This document shows, in pieces, positions 51,516-60,043 of a DNA stretch of 64,000 nt. The DNA is from Lentimicrobium saccharophilum (GTDB lineage: Bacteria; Bacteroidota; Bacteroidia; Bacteroidales; Lentimicrobiaceae), in contig NZ_DF968182.1 in the NCBI RefSeq assembly GCF_001192835.1, positions 1,242,968 through 1,306,967 of the forward strand. Reading direction: 5' to 3'. The notes below the pieces were generated by a model, which was not told the DNA's origin, made no database searches, and worked only from the letters and a program-made list of their open reading frames with translations. Every line of letters begins with the position of its first letter. The first letter of the stretch is position 1. A program made the position numbers and the translations under genes.

Positions 51516-52400
51516 TTACTGTTTCTGAATTTTAACGGCTATTTCAAGGGTACCGGTTTCCTCTCCCGAAACTGCAATCACCTTGATCAGACCATACAAA
51601 CCCGACTGGATCTTAATGGCATATACATCACCGGCGGTCAGCACACTGGCTTTTTTACGAGCCTCGTCTGCATTATAAGCATCGATGATAACTGCGTCAT
51701 TCTCAATAGCATCGAACTGGGCAGCGGTGAGTTCGGTTTTAAAGAAGTTGGTCAGGTTTTTGGTGGTATAATTATCGGGTGAAGAAGCGCCTTCGAAAAC
51801 TCCGGTAATGTTCGATCCGGGGGAGCCCAGTGACATCATGTTCTGATGTGACACCGTGTTCTCAAAAAAGCAGAAAATGTCGATTTTCTCCTGATTCTGG
51901 AAAGCGGTAGCCTGGAAATATTTCGTTGCCTGATTTTCGCTGAATGAAAGGAAACTCTCGGCATCAACATTATCCTGTGCACCCATCAGAATGGTGGTGT
52001 AGGCGTTGATCGGCCCGAATTCTCCGGTAATGGTGATGGTTTCTTCTTTTTTGTTGCCGGCGATATCGGTGGCTGTGAATACCCAAACCTCCTGATCGGC
52101 AATACTTTTCGTTGTATAAAAATTAAACACAAAGCTCTGGGTATTGATGGTAGAATCGAGCAATACCTGATCGTTGGCTTTGATTCCGAATTTTACAATA
52201 TTGTCGGTTCCGTTGCCCTGAAGGATAATCCCGAACCTGAGGGTGTCTCCGTATGAAGCAGTAACATCACCGGTAACAAAACCCGCTTGCTGGTTGAAAG
52301 CAATTGCCGGGGGAACCGGCTCGTCTTCCTCTTTGGTACAACTGCTGAACATCAGTCCTGACAACAGGGCAAATCCGCATACAATAAGTAGTCTTTTCAT
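51516..52400 (-). CDS. Lipoprotein of the TonB-receptor operon, paralogue 2
   Basis: 294 residues from the ATG at 52400 (a start at 52439 would add a non-signal prefix). Lipoprotein signal MKRLLIVCGFALLSGLMFSS followed by C. Ig-like N-terminal half (GDVTASYGDTLRFGIILQGN, NTQSFVFNFYTTKSIADQEV) and a C-terminal half paralogous to the downstream gene (INAYTTILMGAQDNVDAESF; IDIFCFFENTVSHQNMMS; VYAIKIQSGLYGLIKVIAV; GTLEIAVKIQKQ). Its stop codon directly abuts the start codon of the next gene with no spacer, so the operon is translationally coupled. Function unknown. Confidence 0.78.
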   Translation of the reverse strand: MKRLLIVCGFALLSGLMFSSCTKEEDEPVPPAIAFNQQAGFVTGDVTASYGDTLRFGIILQGNGTDNIVKFGIKANDQVLLDSTINTQSFVFNFYTTKSIADQEVWVFTATDIAGNKKEETITITGEFGPINAYTTILMGAQDNVDAESFLSFSENQATKYFQATAFQNQEKIDIFCFFENTVSHQNMMSLGSPGSNITGVFEGASSPDNYTTKNLTNFFKTELTAAQFDAIENDAVIIDAYNADEARKKASVLTAGDVYAIKIQSGLYGLIKVIAVSGEETGTLEIAVKIQKQ

Positions 52401-52559
52401 GGATGGTGGTTGGTTTAATCGTTGTGAATAAAATTTCATATCGCAGGCAAAAATAGCAGGTGTTTTCCGATTATCAAACCTGTTCGTGAATTTAGAAGGA
52501 TTCTAAAGACCGGAAATATATGCCATCAATGAAATACAAGAAGAATCAGAATTATTATC

Positions 52560-54038
52560 TCAGGTAACCCTGTTAATTCCCAGACAAGTGTTAACGCTTG
52601 CCAGGTCCTCAGGGCGGTCGGTCATCACCAGCAGGTTATCACCCGGTTCAATGATGGTAGTTCCCTTGGGGGTAATGTATTTTTTATTCCGCTCGATCAT
52701 AACGATCAGCGCGGTTTGCGGAAACCCAACTTCTACCAGGGGTTTACCCGCTGCACTGCAATCTTCGGGCACTGTAATTTCAACCAGTTCGTTGTGAAAT
52801 CCTTCGGTAAGATCAAGCTCCAGCGGATATTTCTTTTTAGGCGGTTCCCACCGATACAGTCCAAGCCAGCGGGCGACAGGGGCCAGCGTTGTTCCCTGAA
52901 CGGCAACAGAAGTCAACACAACAAAGAAAACAATGTTGAAGATCATTTCGGCATTGGGTAAACCCGCCATCAGGGGAAATATCGCAAAAATAATAGGCAC
53001 AGCCCCCCTGAGTCCGACCCAGGATATCAGCAATTTCTCACGGATCTGCATCTTAAAGAAAGAGAGACTCAGAAACACGCTTAAAGGGCGGGCGACAAAA
53101 ATAAGCGCGAAAGATACCAGCAACCCGATTCCGATCACCGGAATAATTCTGGATGGATAGACGAGAAGTCCAAGTGCCAGGAACATAATGATCTGCATCA
53201 ACCATGCCTGGCCATCGAAAAACTTCAGGATACTGCGTTTGTGGATAAAACTGTGGTTGCCAAGAATCACTCCTGCAATGTAGATGGCAAGAAAACCATT
53301 TCCTTTGAGAAACGCGGCCAGCGAATAGATCAGCAGCACCATCCCAATAATCAGCACAGGATAAAGGCCATCATAGTCAAGGTGAATGTGGTTAAGCACC
53401 CATACCATCAGCCGGCCCAGCAGGGTACCAACCAGGCCTCCAAGACTCATTTGCATCAAAAAAGACAATACACCTTCCCAAATGCTTGTATCCGGAACCA
53501 GCAGCAATTGTGTCAGGGTTATGGTAAGGAAGAAAGCCATGGGGTCGTTGCTGCCCGATTCCAGTTCAAGCAAAGGCCTCAGCCGCTTTTTCAGTCCAAG
53601 GTTCTTGGAGCGGAGTATTGAAAATACTGCAGCCGCATCGGTAGAAGAGATAATAGCGCCCAGAAGAAGTCCTTCAACAAGCGAAAAATCAGTAAGTTGC
53701 CAAACAATCAATCCGACCGTTGCAGCGGTTAACAATACACCGGCAGTCGACAGGATAAGCCCCTTGAACAGAACGGGCTTCACACTTTCCCACCGGGTGT
53801 CAAGACCTCCGGAAAACAAAATGATGATCAGGGCAAAAACACCAAGCAACTGAACCAGTGCGGTATTTGAAAAATCAATACCTCCGGGCCCGTCAGTGCC
53901 TGCAAGCATACCGATCAGCAGAAAGAGGAGCAAAGAAGGAACCCCGAGTCTCCCGCTTGTTTTACTGGCTACAATACTGAGAAGGAGCAGAATAGCTGCT
54001 GTAAGAATCAGGTAATCTATACTTATTGCGGTCAACAT
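52560..54038 (-). CDS. Potassium/proton antiporter with TrkA-C domain (NhaP2/CvrA-like)
   Basis: 492 residues from the ATG at 54038 (one at 54056 adds six). Twelve or thirteen helices of the CPA1 family: FLLIGMLAGTDGPGGIDFSN, FSGGLDTRWESVKPVLFKGL, GAIISSTDAAAVFSILRSKN (the conserved TDxAAV), ELESGSNDPMAFFLTITLTQ (SNDP), and SWVGLRGAVPIIFAIFPLMA. The last 75 residues are a TrkA-C domain (ITVPEDCSAAGKPLVEVGFP, TTIIEPGDNLLVMTDRPEDL) that senses ligand. Exports K+ (or Na+) in exchange for protons. Monocistronic. Confidence 0.92.
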   Translation of the reverse strand: MLTAISIDYLILTAAILLLLSIVASKTSGRLGVPSLLLFLLIGMLAGTDGPGGIDFSNTALVQLLGVFALIIILFSGGLDTRWESVKPVLFKGLILSTAGVLLTAATVGLIVWQLTDFSLVEGLLLGAIISSTDAAAVFSILRSKNLGLKKRLRPLLELESGSNDPMAFFLTITLTQLLLVPDTSIWEGVLSFLMQMSLGGLVGTLLGRLMVWVLNHIHLDYDGLYPVLIIGMVLLIYSLAAFLKGNGFLAIYIAGVILGNHSFIHKRSILKFFDGQAWLMQIIMFLALGLLVYPSRIIPVIGIGLLVSFALIFVARPLSVFLSLSFFKMQIREKLLISWVGLRGAVPIIFAIFPLMAGLPNAEMIFNIVFFVVLTSVAVQGTTLAPVARWLGLYRWEPPKKKYPLELDLTEGFHNELVEITVPEDCSAAGKPLVEVGFPQTALIVMIERNKKYITPKGTTIIEPGDNLLVMTDRPEDLASVNTCLGINRVT

Positions 54039-54271
54039 TTCTTCATTATGAAGCATTCAATATAAAATCCAAAGTAAAGAAAATTTGCTGAAAATTGATT
54101 GCACTTCTCTTCAGATACCCTTAAAAACAAACGGATTAATTGTCAGCACACAAACAATCCCTCTTTTGAACAATCGGATTATCAGATGTGTTCAGTTATC
54201 ATTCCCGGACAGGCACAGTACTTTCACATCAGCGACCTGTCCTATATAATATAAACTCCATATCTGTCGTT

Positions 54272-54859
54272 ATGAAAACCATTTCCTTAATAATCGCTTT
54301 CGCAGCGTCCCTGAGTTTACTTACTTTCTGCGCACAAAAAGAGGTGCGTATTGAACAGAGTCAATCAGCAACCGCCGACACCAGCATGGAGGCCATGCTC
54401 GCCCACGGAAAATACCTCGTTACCATCAGCGGATGCCATGATTGCCATTCTCCCAAAAAAATGGGTCCGAACGGCCCGGAGCTCATCGATTCCCTGTTAT
54501 TGTCGGGATACCCATCCGGCCGGCCGGTCAGGGAAGCAGATGCTGATGCTGTAAAGCAGGGGTGGGCACTTATGAACGAGGACCTTACCATGGCTGCGGG
54601 CCCCTGGGGTGTATCTTTCGCCGCCAACATAACATCTGACGAAACGGGTATCGGAACCTGGACGGAAGAACAGTTCAGCAAAGCCCTGAAACAGGGTTGG
54701 TATAAAGGGATTGAAGGAGGCAGAAAGCTGCTTCCACCCATGCCATGGCAGAATTTCACAGAGATGAAAGATGAAGACGTCAGGGCGATGTATCTGTATC
54801 TCAAAAGCACCAGGCCGGTCAGAAATATTGTCCCTTCGCCTGTGGCTCCCCGGCTTTAA
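54272..54859 (+). CDS. Monohaem cytochrome c
   Basis: 195 residues from the ATG at 54272; the frame extends upstream to 54188 but the earlier part is not signal-like. Signal TISLIIAFAASLSLLTF with a Cys that could be lipidated (LTFC, an unusual residue before Cys). One haem site CHDCH near residue 53. The later part (GPWGVSFAANITSDETGIGT, QFSKALKQGWYKGIEGGRKL, LPPMPWQNFTEMKDEDVRAM) is the pattern of the cytochromes that act as electron acceptors of membrane dehydrogenases (gluconate/alcohol dehydrogenase cytochrome domains). Partner dehydrogenase not in this window. Confidence 0.88.
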   Translation: MKTISLIIAFAASLSLLTFCAQKEVRIEQSQSATADTSMEAMLAHGKYLVTISGCHDCHSPKKMGPNGPELIDSLLLSGYPSGRPVREADADAVKQGWALMNEDLTMAAGPWGVSFAANITSDETGIGTWTEEQFSKALKQGWYKGIEGGRKLLPPMPWQNFTEMKDEDVRAMYLYLKSTRPVRNIVPSPVAPRL

Positions 54860-55071
54860 GCATTCACTTCCGGACTGGCAAATCCGGTTTCCCTTTTACG
54901 GCATTCCATCAGTGCAGCCGGTTCGGTAATGGACCGGATGCTGTTGCTTTTTAATTGAGTATCTGAGAAAATCATTACAGGTATTTGTTTGACCCCTAAT
55001 CCATTCTGAAAAATGATCAGACCCGCAATCGATTGCATAAATATTTGTGTATCAGTCGCTTGAATTATGAG

Positions 55072-55079
55072 TATTTTTG
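55072..55079 (+). promoter_or_regulatory. Candidate -7 element of the large PEPCK-like gene
   Basis: TATTTTTG matches TAnnTTTG exactly. Transcription would begin near 55086, which makes the ATG at 55112 rather than 55067 the likely start. No ideal -33; TTTG at 55044 is 24 bp upstream. Confidence 0.45.
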
Positions 55080-55111
55080 CAGATTCAATCTGTTCCCAAA
55101 TTCCGGCCAAG

Positions 55112-58100
55112 ATGAAAAACGATAATCACACCACTGCTTTTGCCGAATCCGGCCGCTCATTGACAGCCCGGGACCTGATCCGGTACATCAACCTGAAGCT
55201 GGCGACCATGGGTCAGCCGGTATTCGACGACCAGCAGGCCACCGGCATAGAAACTCCCCTGGCAGATCCTGACTTTCTGGATCTCACATCAAATCTTGTA
55301 AATATTTACCGAAGCCGTACGCGACTGATTGCCGATGTTTATTCTCCGGTTGACAGGCGCATTCAGGCTTTTATCAACAGCTATCTCGAAGATCTCAGGC
55401 TGCCTGAAGTCCCCAGGCTGCCAGCCAACACCCTGGTAAGTGACAAACCCGGGGTTGCGCGGATGCTGAGTCTTCCTCCCCACGAAAACCATTACAGCAG
55501 CGAGCTGCTTGACTCATACCGCATCCGGCAGGGGGTGTTGCACAATCCGCGGAACGACCGCCGGACCACCCAGGGCTCCTTTCATATCGTGGAAGGCGGG
55601 CTTCCGGTTCCGCCCGACAAGATTGAAGTTCCAAAAATCACCTGGGCAAAATTCCTGGAATCTGCCTTTAATCCACCTGCCGCGCTCAACCGCCTTCCTT
55701 TCACATCTGCCCAGGAAAAGCAGGCGGAAGTATTCGTCTCCCTGCTCCTCCGTCCGGTGGTTTGCCCCGAAGTGAAAGGGGTGCTGAAACGCAAAACCAT
55801 GGAAGTCCGTTTTTTTGCACCTGGCAGCCTGGTTGCCAACATCGACTTTGTGGAATCCATCTTCGGGAATGCCGGCAACCCGTCGAATCCGGCCTGTGAT
55901 GCGGCCTTGGATCCGGAAAGCTGGACCGGCCATACAGGATGCATCGTGCTGGCCCCGCAATTGACGACATTGACGAAGAAAGCACTGGGTCTTCCCCATT
56001 ACGACGAGGCCACTGAACGTCAGCGCCGCGACGGAGTATGCTGGAAAGATGAAAACGAACTCTACAACGGCGGACAGGCCTTTAAGATTACCTGCCGTGA
56101 CGAACGCGGGGTGGTAATCACCCTGATCGCGGATAATTATTTCGGTTATTCCAAAAAAGAGATCAAGACTCAGATCAGCTATAGTGCCAACCTGTTTGGC
56201 CTGGTTGAAGAAGAGCATTCCGGAGGGGCCATCGCCTTCAGGAGAAAAAATATTGGCTCGAACTTCAACGGAGCGTTATTTATGAAAAACCGGCTGAAAA
56301 AGTCTTTCTATTTTTCTGAAGTGGTTGAAAAGTTCGGTCCACTGATGCACCTGAAACCTGAGGGTTATGGTGTAGACAAAAAATTCGGAAATATCATATA
56401 CATTCCCGAGGATACGGAAATAGACCTCTACAAAGGCACAGTCCGGTGGAATTACAAAGGCAGCAGTCAAACCATCCCGCTGAGACCCGGGCATTACTAT
56501 ATTTATCCGTCAGGCCACAAGCTGCATATGGAAAAACATCCTTCAGCGCCCTCGTGGCGGCTGGTGAGCACCCATGCCCGTGGCACATTCTGTCACAAGC
56601 CCAGCACAGTTTCGGGAGGCGGAAAGTCAGAGATCTCCAAATCCCTGCTTAACGCCATTATTTACGGGTCTTTCTTTGTGGATAATTTTGATCGGGATAT
56701 GAAAGCGGCCGATGAAATCATCCGCCGGGACTTTTCGGGAAGGTGGAAGAATCCTGAAGAGCACAGTGCGATTTCACGCCCCCTTCTTTCACCTGACCGT
56801 ACGCTTGGTTCGGTGATCAAACTGCTGAATCCTTCATCCCAGTATACTGATGAGTACAATGATTTCGTCAGGTCGATACCGGCGCATGTCAAAGCGCTGG
56901 TTTTCTATGTAAAGCGCTTTTACCGGCCGGAGCGCACCAGTGACGACTGGAAGGAATTCTTCTCCACCGACGTTATCAACGGACGCAAAGGCCATGAACT
57001 GCTTTTCAGCAACCGCAAGTTGAGCGCAAGCTACCTCAGGGTGGGTTTTGCAGCCGACAATTCATGGTACCTTCATAAATTACGTTCCGACTTCATTGCC
57101 GCAGCCAAAATTCAGATGGAAGATGACATTACCGCTTCAGTCACCCTGCCGGTAAAGCATCTTAAATACCTTAACCCCGACTACACAAATCCCAGCGTTA
57201 AGATCACGGAAAACTGCGAAAGCAAGTTCTTCCAGCGACCCGATGAAGCCATTCACAGAGGTTACGACAAAGAAACCGAGGCAGACCTGTCACAGCGCAA
57301 CAACTTCTGCAGCAATTACCAGCCATTGACTTCTGAAGACGGCAAACGTCTGATTGAAGATGCCATCAACTTTGACCGTTATACCCGTCCCATTCAGAAA
57401 CTGATTATAGAAGGCAGTAATGACAGTACGGGGAACTATTTTATCACGCCTTCGCATCCAAGAATTGTTAATGGTGCACCTTCCAAAAATCCCCGATACC
57501 TTCAGATCAGGCCCGACCTGGTAAATCCCATAGATGATCATCTGGCAGAGGTCGGCATGCGGTTTTCGATGCGCATTCCCCTTTCCGAGCAGATTTACAA
57601 TCCCATCCATGCCGTATTGCCGGGCCGGCGCAACAATCCGCCTGATCCTGCAGGCAATATCCGAGGGCTGAGTGTTTACGGCCCCATCCACTACCAGGAA
57701 CTGCCGGAGTTGTTTATGGACTATATCTGCAGCCTGACCGGTAAATCACCGTCAACAACCGGTGCCGGTTCGGAGGGCGCGCTCACCAAAGGGCCTTTCA
57801 ACATGCTGAGCCCTGTAACTGACCTGAACAATGCCCTGCTGAGCTACATCCTGACCGGATATAACGCTTTTTCGTCGGCTGCCGGGTTTATCGGTACCAA
57901 ATCAAGGTTCGACCATGATATCTCCCTGCTGATTCCTGAATTATGGAGCCGCATGGAAGTTAAAGACCGGGATCCTGAAAAACTCATTGAAGAAGGATCA
58001 CTCGAAAAACTGGAAGATTTTGATTACAAGGGCAAAAAAGTGCTTGCTTCACGCTTGGGTTACAGAATTACGGAAAATTTCACTTTCAGCTACCTGAAAA

Positions 58101-58633
58101 GCATTTTTGATGAACCTCAGGCTGTGTTCAATGAATTGATGCTTCGGCCTGAAAAACAGGACATGGACGCCTTCGTTGACGGAATCAACAATATTGTGGA
58201 AGCTCAGCAAAGGGTGGCCCGGGAATATTTTGAGGATGGGAGCGTTGAAGCTGCCATTCCCCCGCTGAAAGCCCTGCTCCATATCATGGCATGGGGAAGT
58301 TACGAAGGCAAAACAGCTGAACATCCGGATGTAAGAGGACTTTTTGACAGGGAATACGTGCTGAATTCAATCTGGTATCATGAAAGACTCCAGCGCAAAC
58401 AGCAGATCGATATCAACTTTCTGGACAAGAGCCTGACCTACCTCAGGCATTTTACTGCACAGGGGATCAATGCCGAGTATATTGAAGCCCTGGACCTTAA
58501 TGAAAGAATCAGCAATATTGAAAAGGAGCTGGAATTTATCAGTTCAGACGCCTATATTGAATTCCTCACAGGAACCATCGGTGCAGACCCGCTTTTCAGA
58601 AAACAGGAGCAACCGGACAACGTGAATGCATGA
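55112..58633 (+). CDS. Large cytosolic protein, candidate PPi-type phosphoenolpyruvate carboxykinase
   Basis: 1173 residues from the ATG at 55112, with no signal peptide and no membrane helix. At residues 502-506 it has the P-loop-like motif GGGKS inside TVSGGGKSEISKS, followed about 20 residues later by the acidic segment FFVDNFDRDM, which could be the second kinase motif. Before it, THARGTFCHKPS and FKITCRDERGVVITLIADNY are long hydrophilic runs. The size (about 130 kDa), the central P-loop and the soluble single-chain design fit the PPi-dependent PEPCK family known from Entamoeba and Propionibacterium, which is far longer than the ATP or GTP enzymes. I assign it from memory of that family, without a search. 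The reaction would be oxaloacetate + PPi = PEP + CO2 + Pi. Alternatively a conserved protein of unknown function. Confidence 0.55.
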   Translation: MKNDNHTTAFAESGRSLTARDLIRYINLKLATMGQPVFDDQQATGIETPLADPDFLDLTSNLVNIYRSRTRLIADVYSPVDRRIQAFINSYLEDLRLPEVPRLPANTLVSDKPGVARMLSLPPHENHYSSELLDSYRIRQGVLHNPRNDRRTTQGSFHIVEGGLPVPPDKIEVPKITWAKFLESAFNPPAALNRLPFTSAQEKQAEVFVSLLLRPVVCPEVKGVLKRKTMEVRFFAPGSLVANIDFVESIFGNAGNPSNPACDAALDPESWTGHTGCIVLAPQLTTLTKKALGLPHYDEATERQRRDGVCWKDENELYNGGQAFKITCRDERGVVITLIADNYFGYSKKEIKTQISYSANLFGLVEEEHSGGAIAFRRKNIGSNFNGALFMKNRLKKSFYFSEVVEKFGPLMHLKPEGYGVDKKFGNIIYIPEDTEIDLYKGTVRWNYKGSSQTIPLRPGHYYIYPSGHKLHMEKHPSAPSWRLVSTHARGTFCHKPSTVSGGGKSEISKSLLNAIIYGSFFVDNFDRDMKAADEIIRRDFSGRWKNPEEHSAISRPLLSPDRTLGSVIKLLNPSSQYTDEYNDFVRSIPAHVKALVFYVKRFYRPERTSDDWKEFFSTDVINGRKGHELLFSNRKLSASYLRVGFAADNSWYLHKLRSDFIAAAKIQMEDDITASVTLPVKHLKYLNPDYTNPSVKITENCESKFFQRPDEAIHRGYDKETEADLSQRNNFCSNYQPLTSEDGKRLIEDAINFDRYTRPIQKLIIEGSNDSTGNYFITPSHPRIVNGAPSKNPRYLQIRPDLVNPIDDHLAEVGMRFSMRIPLSEQIYNPIHAVLPGRRNNPPDPAGNIRGLSVYGPIHYQELPELFMDYICSLTGKSPSTTGAGSEGALTKGPFNMLSPVTDLNNALLSYILTGYNAFSSAAGFIGTKSRFDHDISLLIPELWSRMEVKDRDPEKLIEEGSLEKLEDFDYKGKKVLASRLGYRITENFTFSYLKSIFDEPQAVFNELMLRPEKQDMDAFVDGINNIVEAQQRVAREYFEDGSVEAAIPPLKALLHIMAWGSYEGKTAEHPDVRGLFDREYVLNSIWYHERLQRKQQIDINFLDKSLTYLRHFTAQGINAEYIEALDLNERISNIEKELEFISSDAYIEFLTGTIGADPLFRKQEQPDNVNA

Positions 58634-58726
58634 AATACCGTGAATCTTCTGTTCCAAACGGCACATGATTATTCCTTGATCAACACCGGAAGGTATTTGC
58701 GATCGTCTGGTTCCGGAAAGGATCAT

Positions 58727-59242
58727 TCACTGGCCTTCTGCCTGGTCCCTGAAGGCCAGTGTCATATTTACGGACCGCCAGGTTTCACCGCTTTTGCTGA
58801 GTATTGACGATTTCAGCGGGTTACGGACGAAGCCTGCCTTTTCGTAACAATGAATGGCCGGGAGGTTCCAATCATAAACATTCAGTTCTATTTGATGAAA
58901 TCCGAACTCCTCCCGGCAGATACGTACCAACTCTCCGACAAGTTCCTGGCCGAGTCCCCTTCCGCGTTGTCCGGGGTCCGCGATTAAAAGACGGCATAGC
59001 TTTCCGCGGGTAGCTGAAAGACGATAAATCTCGGCATGCCCGAGCGGTTTGCCTGAAATGCAGTCCATTACTACATAAGGGAACCTGCTGCTCTCAGCAA
59101 GGTATTGCTCAAGCTGAAAGTTATTCAGGGGATATTGAAAAACAGGACCGGCAAACTGATACAACAGCTGTTCGTTGTCGATCCACGCGATCAGCCTTGC
59201 AAAATCACGCCTTTCGAAAGGCCTGAGGCAAATATTTTTCAT
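58727..59242 (-). CDS. GNAT family N-acetyltransferase
   Basis: 171 residues from the ATG at 59242, the usual length; the frame runs open upstream to 59413, but that part is not domain-like. LRPFERRDFARLIAWIDNEQ at the start, YVVMDCISGKPLGHAEIYRL in the middle, the acetyl-CoA loop LLIADPGQRGRGLGQELVGE (Q/RxxGxG/A), and FHQIELNVYDWNLPAIHCYE, then KAGFV. The RimJ/RimL-like layout suggests protein or small-molecule acetylation; the substrate cannot be read. Single gene between two plus-strand genes. Confidence 0.9.
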   Translation of the reverse strand: MKNICLRPFERRDFARLIAWIDNEQLLYQFAGPVFQYPLNNFQLEQYLAESSRFPYVVMDCISGKPLGHAEIYRLSATRGKLCRLLIADPGQRGRGLGQELVGELVRICREEFGFHQIELNVYDWNLPAIHCYEKAGFVRNPLKSSILSKSGETWRSVNMTLAFRDQAEGQ

Positions 59243-59485
59243 CTTATTACATGCTGAATAAGCGAAATCAGGTCTGCAATTCCCTGTAAATAATCCGTTT
59301 TTCTCAGGATAATATTTATCCGGAATTAACCGGGATAAAGATAAATAATCCGGTTTCATGGCACGTGGCATTTTCAGGATATGAAGCAATGCCTCGGTTC
59401 TCCGGTTGAACACTTCTGCTGATTCGCTGTTTAAGAACCGATGTTCAACAAAGATCAGGGTAATTTCCGTGTAAGCATTAATTCC

Positions 59486-59830
59486 ATGAAAAAGGCACTG
59501 GCCATTTTATTGCTCTTACCGTCGCTCTGGCTGATCACCAACGGGTTGATCAACCGGCATTTACACAGAATGCCGTCGGGACTGATTGTAGAACATGCCC
59601 ACCCTTTCAAAAGCACCGGAAACACACCTCTACAGAAACATTCGCATTCAGAGGAAGAATATTTTTATTTCGATCAGATAACAACCCTGCAAACCTTAAT
59701 CATCGTCGCCATCACTATTCTGATGGCAACCGTTTTAATCATGCCGTTAAGGATTGAAAAAAAATCTGATGATGTTTTACAGTTTTTCAATCCCGTTTAC
59801 CGTTTGCGCCCTCCTCCAGTTATTTTATAA
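59486..59830 (+). CDS. Small His-rich membrane protein upstream of a TonB receptor
   Basis: 114 residues from the ATG at 59486. Two hydrophobic helices (ALAILLLLPSLWLITNGLI and TTLQTLIIVAITILMATVLI) flank a periplasmic loop that is dense in His: HLHRMPSG, then VEHAHPFK, then QKHSHSEEE. The His pattern suggests metal binding. A Pro-rich C-terminal end (YRLRPPPVIL). No family is recognised. It precedes a TonB-dependent receptor by 213 bp, in the same direction, and may be part of the same metal-related unit. Confidence 0.75.
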   Translation: MKKALAILLLLPSLWLITNGLINRHLHRMPSGLIVEHAHPFKSTGNTPLQKHSHSEEEYFYFDQITTLQTLIIVAITILMATVLIMPLRIEKKSDDVLQFFNPVYRLRPPPVIL

Positions 59831-60043
59831 AGTCTGAATTCACAGTTAAAGCTTCCCGGCACTTTCCAGAATTTAACATGATCAGGAATCCTTGCCTGAA
59901 ATGCCATAACAGAAAATTTTTGCATAATTAACAGTGCAGCTCTCATTCTCTGAAATACATAAGAGCTGGTACTAACGGATTCAGACTTCTTGCCTTGTTG
60001 CCAAAATAAAAAAATTACAATTCCTTACAATTTTTCTAACTGA

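Noticed and set aside
54856-55110. 84-codon minus-strand frame between the cytochrome and the PEPCK-like gene
   Set aside because: Plausible composition but no signal, no promoter or ribosome site, no family resemblance, and it overlaps the plus-strand promoter and gene end.
55514-56218. Minus-strand frame of 234 codons inside the PEPCK-like gene
   Set aside because: Antisense to a long conserved coding frame, no family features.
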